Shown piece after piece: positions 1 to 11,928 of a stretch of DNA of 64,000 nucleotides (positions are counted from its first letter, which is position 1; each line of letters starts with the position of its first letter). The DNA comes from Lysobacteraceae bacterium. GTDB taxonomy: Bacteria; Pseudomonadota; Gammaproteobacteria; Xanthomonadales; Xanthomonadaceae. Position numbers and translations under genes: made by a program. A model generated the notes under the pieces. The model was given only the letters and a program-made list of their open reading frames with translations. It searched no databases and was not told the DNA's origin. Location: the NCBI GenBank assembly GCA_016789405.1, contig JAEUPQ010000017.1, positions 372,001-436,000 on the forward strand, read 5' to 3'.

Positions 1-95
1 TGCTGCACGATGGCGCGTGGGTGCTGCCGGTCGACCGCAGCAACCGGCCGGTCGGGAAGGGGCCGGATCAGGCCCGGTCGGCGCAGGCGAAGTGA
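1..95 (+). CDS. C-terminal tail of an RND efflux periplasmic adaptor (partial)
   Basis: Reading from base 3, the frame gives about 30 residues ending at a TGA at 93-95, two bases before the permease ATG. The tail contains HDGAWVLPVDRSNRPVG, which resembles the extreme C-terminus of membrane-fusion (HlyD/AcrA-type) adaptors. Its position directly upstream of an RND permease in the same orientation supports this. Only the last residues are inside the window, so the family call rests mostly on context. Confidence 0.6.
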   Translation, partial: LHDGAWVLPVDRSNRPVGKGPDQARSAQAK

Positions 96-97
96 CC

Positions 98-3000
98 ATG
101 CGCAGGTTCAACCTTTCCGAATGGGCGCTGGCGAACCGTTCGCTCGTCCTCTACATGATGCTGGTGCTTGCGGTGATCGGCGCGTGGTCGTACCGCAGCC
201 TCGGCCAGTCCGAAGACCCGCCCTTCACCTTCAAGGCGATCGTGGTGCGAACGGTCTGGCCGGGCGCGACCGCCGAGGAAGTCGCGCGCGAAGTGACCGA
301 TCGCGTCGAGAAGAAGCTGATGGAGACGGGCAGCTACGAGCGCATCAGCTCGTATTCGCGCCCGGGCGAATCCCAGGTGATCTTCGCCGCGCGCGATTCC
401 ATGCGCAGCGAGGAATTGCCGGCGCTGTGGTACCAGGTCCGCAAGAAGGTCGGCGACATCCGCCACACCCTGCCGCAGGGCACGATCGGCCCGTTCTTCA
501 ACGACGAGTTCGGCGACACCTTCGGCAACATCTACGCGCTGACGGGCAAGGGTTTCGACTACGCGCTCAAGAAGGACTACGCCGAACGCATCGAGCTGCA
601 CCTGCAGCGCGTGCCGGACGTGGCCAAGATTGAACTGGTCGGCCTGCAGGACGAAAAGGTCTGGATCGAGCTGTCGAACACCAAGCTCGCGACCCTCGGC
701 ATCCCGCTTTCGGCGGTGCAGCAGGCGCTTGCCGAGCAGAATGCGGTGACGCCCGCCGGATTCTTCGAGACGCCCACCGATCGCATCCAGTTGCGCGTGA
801 CCGGTGCATTCAGGTCGGTCGAGGATATCCGCGCCTTCCCGATCCGCGCGGGCGATCGCACGGTGCGCCTCGGCGACATCGCCACCGTCGAGCGGGGCTT
901 TGCCGATCCGGCCGCGCCACGCATGCGCTTCATGGGCGAGGACGCGATCGGCATCGCGGTCTCGATGAAGCCCGGTGGCGACATCCTCAAGCTCGGCCAG
1001 GCGCTGGACGCGGAAACCGCGCGACTTGAAAAGACGCTGCCGCTCGGCCTCGAACTGCATCGCGTTGCCGACCAGCCGGCGGCCGTGCACGATTCCGTCG
1101 GCGAATTCGTTCGCGTGCTGGCCGAGGCGGTCATCATCGTGCTGCTGGTGAGCTTCTTCTCGCTCGGCATGCGCACCGGACTGGTGGTCGCGGTGAGCAT
1201 CCCGCTGGTGCTGGCGATGACCTTCGCGGTGATGCACTACTTCGGCATCGGCCTGCACAAGATTTCGCTGGGCGCGCTCGTGCTCGCGCTCGGCCTGCTC
1301 GTCGACGACGCGATCATCGCGGTCGAGATGATGGCGATCAAGATGGAGCAGGGCTTCTCGCGACTGCGGGCGGCGGCCTTCGCCTACGAGACCACGGCAT
1401 TCCCCATGCTGACCGGCACGCTAGTGACCGCTGCGGGCTTCCTGCCCATTGCGACTGCCGCGTCCAGCACCGGCGAGTACACGCGCTCCCTGTTCCAGGT
1501 GGTGACGATCGCGTTGATCGTGTCCTGGGTCGCCGCGGTGCTGTTCATCCCCTACCTCGGCGAGAAGATGCTGCCGGAACCGAACGAAGTTCCGAAACCC
1601 GGCTCGCTGGAAGGGCGGCTCCGTCGCTTCCGCGAGCGGCTGGCGGATCGATGGCCGCAGTTCGCGGGCGTGCTCGCACCGCCGCCCGTTGGGCACGGCC
1701 ACGACGCAGCGCATGATCCCTACCGCAGCGGGTTCTACCAGCGCTTCCGCAACATGGTGCGCTGGTGCATCCAGCATCGCTGGGTGGTGATCTTCTCGAC
1801 GATCGCTGCATTCGCTCTGTCGATCGCACTGTTCCGCTTCATTCCGCAGCAGTTCTTCCCGGATTCGACGCGACTGGAACTGATGGTCGATCTCGAACTG
1901 GCCGAAGGCAGCTCGCTCAAGGCGACCGACGCCGCCGCGAAACGGCTCGAGGCGATGCTCGCCAAGCGCAGCGAGGTCGAAAACTACGTTGCCTACGTCG
2001 GCACGGGCTCGCCGCGCTTCTACCTGCCGCTGGACCAGCAGTTGCCGCAGAAGCACTTCACGCAATTCGTGGTGCGCAGTCGCGACATCGAGGCGCGCGA
2101 AACCCTGCGCGCCTGGCTGATGAACGATGTGCGGATGCGCTTCCCGGAGCTGCAGTTGCGCGTGACCCGGCTCGAAAACGGTCCTCCCGTCGGCTATCCG
2201 GTGCAGTTCCGCGTGTCCGGCGAGCACATCGAGCGCGTGCGCGAGCTGGCGTACAAGGTCATGGAGAAGGTGCGTGCCAATCCGAACGTGATCAACGTGA
2301 ACGTCGATTGGGACGAGCCGAGCAAGGTCGTGCGCCTGGTCGTCGACCAGGAGCGCGCGCGTGCGCTGGGCGTCTCGACCCAGCACCTCGCCAGCTTCCT
2401 GTCGAGCGCGCTGTCGGGCCTGCCGGTCAGCACCTATCGCGAGGACAACGAGCTGATCGACATCCTGCTGCGCGGTCCCGAAGACGAGCGCGTGCGCCTC
2501 GAACTGCTGGGCAGCCTGGCAGTGCCCACGACGAACGGCAAGACCGTGCCGGTGATGCAGATCGCCAGGCTGGAATCGGTGTTCGAAGAGGGGGTGGTCT
2601 GGCATCGCAACCGCCTCCCCACGGTCACCGTGCGCGCCGACATCGCCACCGACCTCACGGCGCCGACCGTCATCGGTCAGATCGATCCGCAGCTGGACGA
2701 CATCCGTGCATCGCTTCCGGAGGGCTATCTGCTCAACGTTGGCGGCACGGTCGAGGATTCCGTGCGCGGGCAGAATTCGATCAAGGCCGGCATGCCGCTG
2801 TTCCTGCTGGTGGTGGTCACCCTGCTGATGCTGCAGTTGCGCAGCCTGCCACGCGTACTGCTGGTGCTCTCGACGGCGCCACTGGGTTTGATCGGCGTGG
2901 TCCTGTTCCTGCTTGCGTTCCGCGTCCCGTTCGGTTTCGTTGCGATGCTTGGTGCGATCGCGCTGTCGGGCATGATCATGCGCAATTCGATCATCCTGAT

Positions 3001-3271
3001 CGATCAGATCGAACAGGACATCGCCAGCGGCCACGACCGCTGGACCGCGATCATCGAATCCACCGTGCGTCGCTTCCGTCCGATCGTGCTGACCGCGCTG
3101 GCCGCGATCCTCGCGATGATCCCGCTGTCGCGAAGCGCCTTCTTCGGCCCGATGGCCGTCGCGATCATGGGTGGGCTGATCGTCGCCACCGCGTTGACCC
3201 TCTTGTTCCTGCCTGCGCTGTATGCCGCGTGGTTCCGCGTCCGCCCCGAAGAGGCACGCGCTGCGCGTTGA
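98..3271 (+). CDS. Efflux RND transporter permease subunit (AcrB/MexB-like)
   Basis: An inner-membrane proton-driven pump protein of 1057 residues, the usual RND length. It has a first membrane helix at about residues 13-31, then a periplasmic porter region with the conserved PGATAEEV segment. The helix-4 pair of aspartates needed for proton relay is present (VDDAIIAVEM, D403-D404). A second helix block near residues 560-580 and a C-terminal helix bundle complete the internally duplicated fold. The ATG at 98 is chosen because it follows the adaptor stop at once; longer in-frame starts would run into the adaptor gene. With its adaptor it should form a tripartite pump; no outer-membrane channel gene is visible here. 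Substrate unknown: the N-terminus resembles the less-studied AcrB/AcrD/AcrF-family pumps. Confidence 0.92.
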   Translation: MRRFNLSEWALANRSLVLYMMLVLAVIGAWSYRSLGQSEDPPFTFKAIVVRTVWPGATAEEVAREVTDRVEKKLMETGSYERISSYSRPGESQVIFAARDSMRSEELPALWYQVRKKVGDIRHTLPQGTIGPFFNDEFGDTFGNIYALTGKGFDYALKKDYAERIELHLQRVPDVAKIELVGLQDEKVWIELSNTKLATLGIPLSAVQQALAEQNAVTPAGFFETPTDRIQLRVTGAFRSVEDIRAFPIRAGDRTVRLGDIATVERGFADPAAPRMRFMGEDAIGIAVSMKPGGDILKLGQALDAETARLEKTLPLGLELHRVADQPAAVHDSVGEFVRVLAEAVIIVLLVSFFSLGMRTGLVVAVSIPLVLAMTFAVMHYFGIGLHKISLGALVLALGLLVDDAIIAVEMMAIKMEQGFSRLRAAAFAYETTAFPMLTGTLVTAAGFLPIATAASSTGEYTRSLFQVVTIALIVSWVAAVLFIPYLGEKMLPEPNEVPKPGSLEGRLRRFRERLADRWPQFAGVLAPPPVGHGHDAAHDPYRSGFYQRFRNMVRWCIQHRWVVIFSTIAAFALSIALFRFIPQQFFPDSTRLELMVDLELAEGSSLKATDAAAKRLEAMLAKRSEVENYVAYVGTGSPRFYLPLDQQLPQKHFTQFVVRSRDIEARETLRAWLMNDVRMRFPELQLRVTRLENGPPVGYPVQFRVSGEHIERVRELAYKVMEKVRANPNVINVNVDWDEPSKVVRLVVDQERARALGVSTQHLASFLSSALSGLPVSTYREDNELIDILLRGPEDERVRLELLGSLAVPTTNGKTVPVMQIARLESVFEEGVVWHRNRLPTVTVRADIATDLTAPTVIGQIDPQLDDIRASLPEGYLLNVGGTVEDSVRGQNSIKAGMPLFLLVVVTLLMLQLRSLPRVLLVLSTAPLGLIGVVLFLLAFRVPFGFVAMLGAIALSGMIMRNSIILIDQIEQDIASGHDRWTAIIESTVRRFRPIVLTALAAILAMIPLSRSAFFGPMAVAIMGGLIVATALTLLFLPALYAAWFRVRPEEARAAR

Positions 3272-3420
3272 TCCGCGCACGCGACAGGAAGGTGTCTCCC
3301 GTCTTCGCATCCGGGCCGCTCTGCGGCTTCCTCCCCCTCCCACCGCGGGCGGCCCGGGTTGCGATGCCTGCTGTGCACGTCGCAAGGTTCAGGGCGGCCC
3401 TGATGATTGCGGTTCCACGC

Positions 3421-4746
3421 TCAGGCGTCGTGGTACTTCTCGAACAGGCTGACGATCTGCCTGAAAGTCGGATTGTTCCAGTCGAAGCCGTTCAGTCGCT
3501 CGTCGATCCGGATGGAATTCTTCATTTGCTCCGGCAGGAACCTGTTCTTCTTCCTGTAGGCGTCGCTCACGTTCGGATGGTCGAACTTCACGCCGAAGCT
3601 GTAGGGCTCGATCCGACCATAATGGTGGATCGAATGATGGATGGCATGCAGGTCTTCGAGCGTCATCTTCGGAAAGATGCCGGGAATGTACTGGTGCATG
3701 TCGATGTCGCCGAGGACGTCGAGCGAAAAGCTCACGGCTGAGAAGGCCGGGTTGTAGAAGGGCATCGGCGAGCCGAGGGCCTGACGGAAGTATCCTTCGA
3801 TGAAGCCGTTGCCTGAGCAACCGATCAGACCGCTCGGAATCGCATCGTGGTGCGGTCCATGCAGGTAGACGAACTCCAGTTCCGAATTGTGGGCGACCCA
3901 GTGGTCGCGGTAGAACCAGTCGTTGAATGTGTTGCCCCATTTCACGTAGAGCAGGACGTTGAGAGCGAGCGTCACAGGCAGCGCCAACACCGAAAATTCC
4001 GCGTAGCGAAGCACCAGGAACGACGGTGCCAGCATGACGACATGGGCCAGCATCCCGGTGAAGTATGCGTGGAACACTTCCCAGGTCATGCCGGTCTTTT
4101 CGTCGATCGCCTTCCGCCAGGCCGTCTGCATCAGGATTTCCCGGATCAGTTCGGTCCTGCGCAGGTGGGCGATCAGGATCACGGTTCGGTAGGCGGACAG
4201 CGCGACGAAATGGATGATCAGCAGCCAGGTCCCGATCGTGCGTATCAGGTCGGTGTGGTGTGGCCACGACGGGGTCAGGTGGATGAACAGATTTTCCGCT
4301 GCGAGGAGCGCGAGCGCTGCGAACCAGACGAGCCGGATGTTCGCCAGTTTGTAGAGCGCCATGTACAGCGCGTCTTGCGGGCGTTTCAGGATCAGCGGGG
4401 TCGTGATCGAGATGCCGTGCCGGCGCGCGAACGATGCGGCCATCAACAGGCTCAGTGCAACGCCGAGCCATGCAAGCGGATGCCGCGGTCCGAAGGACGC
4501 GGCGACCAGTGCCGCGTTCGCGATGCACATCAGCGTGTAATCGATGAAGTCCTTGCGGTAGTACACGGTGCGGGCTTGCCTGGTGCCCAGCATCCAATGG
4601 TATTTCCCTGCATCCGCCTCGTTCACAACAACCTCCCTGTCGTGGATAACCCATCGGTCCGGCCCTGTCCTGGGCGCTGGCGGCATCGGTTGCCGAAGGT
4701 GATCAGCCTCGTGATGCCTGATGGCATTGCCATGCTGATCGATCAT
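3421..4746 (-). CDS. Integral-membrane fatty-acid hydroxylase/desaturase-like protein with three histidine boxes
   Basis: A 441-residue polytopic protein. Several hydrophobic helices lie between about residues 70 and 260. Near residues 280-300 and 365-375 come histidine clusters of the membrane di-iron type: HWVAH (HX3H), HGPHH (HXXHH) and HAIHH (HXXHH). This set is typical of the fatty-acid hydroxylase/sterol desaturase superfamily, which uses a di-iron centre for O2-dependent C-H oxidation of lipids; the exact substrate cannot be read. The start at 4746 is uncertain; an internal ATG at codon 21 is an alternative. Upstream on this strand TTGACA (4811-4806) and TATAGT (4792-4787) occur, but only 13 nt apart, too close for a standard promoter. 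It is not obviously in an operon. Confidence 0.55.
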   Translation of the reverse strand: MIDQHGNAIRHHEADHLRQPMPPAPRTGPDRWVIHDREVVVNEADAGKYHWMLGTRQARTVYYRKDFIDYTLMCIANAALVAASFGPRHPLAWLGVALSLLMAASFARRHGISITTPLILKRPQDALYMALYKLANIRLVWFAALALLAAENLFIHLTPSWPHHTDLIRTIGTWLLIIHFVALSAYRTVILIAHLRRTELIREILMQTAWRKAIDEKTGMTWEVFHAYFTGMLAHVVMLAPSFLVLRYAEFSVLALPVTLALNVLLYVKWGNTFNDWFYRDHWVAHNSELEFVYLHGPHHDAIPSGLIGCSGNGFIEGYFRQALGSPMPFYNPAFSAVSFSLDVLGDIDMHQYIPGIFPKMTLEDLHAIHHSIHHYGRIEPYSFGVKFDHPNVSDAYRKKNRFLPEQMKNSIRIDERLNGFDWNNPTFRQIVSLFEKYHDA

Positions 4747-5125
4747 GCATGTCGTTCGAGCATTCCGATGCGAACGGTGGGCGCAGACTATACCGCATCG
4801 TGTTTTGTCAACAGCGCGATGCGGTCTGCGAAAATCGCGTCGAGGCGGGATGCTTGGACGATGTCGAATTCACTCGTGCCGACGACGCGGCCCGGTTGCG
4901 ATCCGGTGCTGCCAGCGAAGAGCATGCGCCGCTCATGTTTCTCTTTCCGCTTCTTCGCGTGAAGGATCGTCGGGTCGTGGAAGGCCGATCCGTGGCTGCG
5001 GGCATGGCCTCTCGAACGCGTCGTTCCGCGTCTTGGCTTCGAAGAAGCTCGGCGCGCTGCGCGGCTTGCCGTCGTTATGGCATCCGCCGTCACGCCATCG
5101 TCGTGTGCGCTTCAGGACAACGCTG
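4747..5125. other. Gene-poor interval
   Basis: About 380 bases between two minus-strand genes. Open frames exist on both strands, but none has a ribosome site, a signal peptide or a recognisable motif, and they look like GC-rich chance frames. The only candidate signals are the TTGACA and TATAGT hexamers described for the upstream gene. Confidence 0.4.
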
Positions 5126-5773
5126 TCAGGCCGATGCCTCGAATCCCGCCACATCTTCTTCCACCAGCAGCGCACGCAATTGCGCGGCCGATGCGCGGCG
5201 CATCGGCTTCTCGTCGATGCTCGACAGCGGAGCCTGGCGCAGGGCGTCGTGGGGCAGCACGGTCAGGTCGAAGCTCAGGTCTTCCGCACTGAACAGCCAG
5301 ACCGGGCAGTCGATCGGACGTTCGCGGTCCAGGCGGATGCGCCGGCTGCGCGATTCGGCCGGGATGCGCTGGTCTTCGAGGAAGCGCGGCACGCCTTCGG
5401 GCTCGTCGGTATAGAGGTGCAGGTGCACAGGCGAGTTGGCGTCGGCGGTGCCGTCGAGCACGGGGCCGACCAAGCGCGGGTCGAAGGGGGCGAAGAACTC
5501 CATCGCGCGCAGCGCCGCGTCGCGACGTCGCCGAAGCTCGTTGGCCTGTACGTCGCCCTGAAACAGGCGCTGGTATTCGCGCAGCGCCTCTTCGATCTCG
5601 CGATTGCGCGGCAGCGATGCATCGTCGTGAATGCCGAGCCGGGCGGCCGCCTTGAGCTTGGCCTGGTGGAAATCCCGGATGCCGGACTCGGCGATCAGCC
5701 GGGCGGCTTCATGGGCGAGGCGATAGCGGCGCTCGCGGGTCTTCGTTTCGGCGTGGAGGCGGGCGTGGTGCAT
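5126..5773 (-). CDS. Conserved hypothetical protein, nucleotidyltransferase-like flavour not proven
   Basis: A soluble 215-residue protein with no signal peptide or membrane helix. The N-terminal third is helical and basic (ETKTRERRYRLAHEAARLI). A middle segment, FAPFDPRLVGPVLDGTA followed by HLHLYTDEPEGV, looks like a conserved core, and the C-terminus contains PLSSIDEKPMRRAS. I recall similar uncharacterised proteins in proteobacteria but cannot name a function. It stands alone, separated from mrcA by a hairpin. The ATG at 5773 has no strong ribosome site. Confidence 0.6.
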   Translation of the reverse strand: MHHARLHAETKTRERRYRLAHEAARLIAESGIRDFHQAKLKAAARLGIHDDASLPRNREIEEALREYQRLFQGDVQANELRRRRDAALRAMEFFAPFDPRLVGPVLDGTADANSPVHLHLYTDEPEGVPRFLEDQRIPAESRSRRIRLDRERPIDCPVWLFSAEDLSFDLTVLPHDALRQAPLSSIDEKPMRRASAAQLRALLVEEDVAGFEASA

Positions 5774-5848
5774 GTGGGCATCGTCCCGGCGTGACCAGCC
5801 CCGACTCTAGCGGAACCCCGTGAAATGGGGAACCTTGCGACATGAACG

Positions 5849-5878
5849 GCATGGGTCGGGCGTCGGCCCGACCCATGC
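5849..5878 (-). terminator. Stem-loop downstream of mrcA
   Basis: A perfect 13-bp inverted repeat (GCATGGGTCGGGC / GCCCGACCCATGC) with a 4-nt loop lies 7 bases past the mrcA stop. There is no strong T-run on the minus strand, so it may be a terminator or an mRNA-stabilising hairpin. Confidence 0.6.
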
Positions 5879-5884
5879 GCCCGG

Positions 5885-8440
<2,556 letters not shown>

Positions 8441-8480
8441 GCGTACGGGAATCCTGGCGTCGATGGGTGTAAACAGGGCA

Positions 8481-8516
8481 AGTGACAATTATAGGGGGCC
8501 GTGCACGGTCGGCAGC
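8481..8516 (-). promoter_or_regulatory. Predicted mrcA promoter
   Basis: A perfect -10 TATAAT occurs on the minus strand at 8493-8488. Seventeen bases upstream a weak -35 (CTGCCG, 8516-8511) is present. The start point would fall near 8481, leaving a leader of about 40 nt before the chosen ATG. Confidence 0.6.
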
Positions 8517-8689
8517 CGGCGGGGGTCCGGGCACAGTGTGACGCATGCCGCATCCGCCGCCTCCCGAAGGCCACGGGGAGGGGGTGCGGTTCGCGCAGCG
8601 CCCCCTCGCCACCCCCTGGCGACCCCGGGGCGGGAGGGGGTCATGTCGTGACAGAGTTCACTGTGGGCATCACCGGTCGCACGTGCCTG

Positions 8690-9825
<1,136 letters not shown>

Positions 9826-9826
<1 letters not shown>

Positions 9827-10587
9827 TGGCACGCATCAACCTCCTCCCGTGGCGCGCGGAGCGCCAGAAAGAGCGCAAGAAGCAGTTCATGCTGATGCTG
9901 CTCATGTCCGCGGTGGCCGGCCTGGCGCTGTGGTTCTTGGTGAACAGCTACTACAACCAGCAGATCTCGGGGCAGATGGAGCGCAACGCCTTCCTCAACC
10001 AGAAGATCGAGGAAGTGAAGGCGCAGATCGCCGAGATCGAGAAGCTCGAAGAGAAGAAGAAGAAGCTGCTCAATCGCAAGAAGGTGATCGAAGAGCTTCA
10101 GGCCAACCGTTCGCAGATGGTGCACCTGTTCGATTCGCTGGTACGCACGATTCCCGACGGCGTGATCCTGACGTCGATCAAGCAGGAAGGCGAGAAGCTG
10201 ACGCTTGAAGGGCGCTCGCAGTCCCATGCCCGGGTCAGTACCTACATGGAAGTGCTGTCGGCTTCAGGCTGGATGTCCAAGCCCGAGCTGTCGATCATCC
10301 AGTCGGAGGGAGAGAACAAGGGACTGCCGTACACCTTCAGTCTTGCCGTCACCCTGGTGAACCCGAACGCGAAGAAGGAAGGCGAAGAGGGCGCGGTGCC
10401 TGCCGACGCGACAGCGGGTGCGGTCACCACTGAGCAACTGCAGACGCTCTCGCCCGCCACACCTGCCGCGCCTGCCGCCGGTGCCGCAACTCCGGCGCCT
10501 GCCGCCGGCACTCCGGCGCCCGCCAACAGCCAGCAGCCCGCCACGCCGGCCGCTCCGGCCGCACCGACGGGAGGAGCGAAGTCGTGA
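9826..10587 (+). CDS. pilN: Type IV pilus assembly protein PilN
   Basis: Bitopic inner-membrane protein of 253 residues. The N-terminal INLLPWR box, which binds PilM, is at residues 4-10, one helix lies at about 24-43, and a charged coiled coil follows (about 45-100). A ferredoxin-like periplasmic domain comes next. The last 60 or so residues are an Ala/Pro/Thr-rich tail longer than in many PilN proteins. It pairs with PilO to join the inner membrane to PilP/PilQ. The start overlaps the pilM stop and its own stop overlaps the pilO start. Confidence 0.95.
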
Positions 10588-11369
10588 GCAAGAAGAAAAT
10601 GTCCCTCAAGGAACTCGACTTCAACAACGCCGGCTCCTGGCCGCGCGAGTGGCAGTTCGGGTTTTGTATCGCGCTGTGCTTCCTGATCCTCTTGCTCCTC
10701 TGGAATTTCATGACGCGTCCGAAGGGCACGCAGTTGGAAAGCCTGGAAGCCGAGGAGCGTGAGTTGCGTGTGGGCGATAAAGGCTTCGAGAAGTTGCAGG
10801 GCCAAGCCGCCAACCTCGAACCCCTCAAGCAGCAGCTCGCGCTCATGGAGCAACAGCTTCAGCAGATGCTGCGCCAGCTTCCGAGCAAGACCGAAATGCC
10901 GGCGCTGATCGTCGACATCTCGCAGACCGCTCTGGCGACCGGCATCACGAACGAACTCTTCCAGCCGGGCGACGAAACCCAGCTCGAGTTCTATGTCGAG
11001 AAGCCGATCGAGCTGAAGATGGTGGGTTCCTACCACCAGTTCGGTGCCTTCGTCAGTGGCGTGGCTTCGCTGCCGCGCGTGGTCATCATGACCATGCACG
11101 ACATCCAGCTCACCCCGCGTGGCGCGCCGGGCTCGAACAACGACAAGAAGCCCGTTGCCATCGGTCCTGATTCGATCCTCGAATTGAAGGGCACGGTCAA
11201 GACCTACCGGTATCGCGACGAGGATGAAGTGTCCGAGAGCGATGCCGCTACGGGTGCTGCCGCTCCTGCAGGAGACGGTGCCACGCCTGCCGTCCCCGGG
11301 GCGCAGGCCGCCAATGCGGCTGCGAACAAGTCCGCCGATGCCACCGCCGCACAGGGAGGCAGCCGCTGA
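10584..11369 (+). CDS. pilO: Type IV pilus assembly protein PilO
   Basis: Bitopic inner-membrane partner of PilN, 261 residues. One helix lies at about residues 28-48, followed by a coiled coil (ESLEAEERELR onward) and a ferredoxin-like domain. The C-terminus again carries an Ala-rich extension. The start is GTG inside a GTGA overlap with pilN, and the ATG of pilP overlaps its TGA, which argues for coupled translation and fixed stoichiometry. Confidence 0.95.
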   Translation: MSKKKMSLKELDFNNAGSWPREWQFGFCIALCFLILLLLWNFMTRPKGTQLESLEAEERELRVGDKGFEKLQGQAANLEPLKQQLALMEQQLQQMLRQLPSKTEMPALIVDISQTALATGITNELFQPGDETQLEFYVEKPIELKMVGSYHQFGAFVSGVASLPRVVIMTMHDIQLTPRGAPGSNNDKKPVAIGPDSILELKGTVKTYRYRDEDEVSESDAATGAAAPAGDGATPAVPGAQAANAAANKSADATAAQGGSR

Positions 11370-11911
11370 TGCGCAGACAACACGACAAGATGGCGCGTCT
11401 CGTGCTCGGGGTCGCGCTGATCGCGGCACTCGCTGGCTGCGGGCGTTCGATCACCAGTACCCCTGGCGACGCGCCGAACCTCGAAGAATGGGTGGCTGAA
11501 GTCAAGGCGCGTCCCGCGCCGCCACTCGATCCGTTGCCGGTGATGCAGCGCTTCGAGCATTTCGAATATGCCGCGCAGAACCTGCGCGATCCATTCAGCA
11601 CCGCGTTCTCGCCAGGCTCGGAGGGGTCGGGCCCGCGCCCGGACTCGAACCGGCGCAAGCAGGTGCTCGAACAGTTCCCCCTCGACAGCCTCGACATGGT
11701 CGGCACGCTGGGCAAGGGCGGCAATCTGATCGCATTGGTGATGGTGCCCGAAAAGGTCACCTATCGTGTGCGACCAGGCGATTACATGGGCCAGGCAGAC
11801 GGGCGCGTGACCGCGGTCTTCGAAGACCGGATCGAGCTCGTCGAGCTGGTGCCCGACGGTGCAGGCGGTTGGCTGGAGCGGCCGGCGACGGTCTCGCTCG
11901 ATGACGAATAA
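11369..11911 (+). CDS. pilP: Type IV pilus assembly lipoprotein PilP
   Basis: Inner-membrane lipoprotein of 180 residues. The lipobox LAGC places the lipidated cysteine at residue 24. A PilP domain follows with the typical LRDPF segment and the VTYRVRPGDYMG stretch that binds the secretin N0 domain. It links PilN/PilO to PilQ. The ATG overlaps the pilO stop, and pilQ begins 17 bases after its stop. Confidence 0.95.
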   Translation: MRRQHDKMARLVLGVALIAALAGCGRSITSTPGDAPNLEEWVAEVKARPAPPLDPLPVMQRFEHFEYAAQNLRDPFSTAFSPGSEGSGPRPDSNRRKQVLEQFPLDSLDMVGTLGKGGNLIALVMVPEKVTYRVRPGDYMGQADGRVTAVFEDRIELVELVPDGAGGWLERPATVSLDDE

Positions 11912-11928
11912 GACGAGGGGATAGCGAA

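Noticed and set aside
4788..5093. A 101-codon minus-strand frame in the gene-poor interval
   Set aside because: The second half looks faintly like a small enzyme fragment, but there is no start signal and the first half is Arg/Ser-rich.
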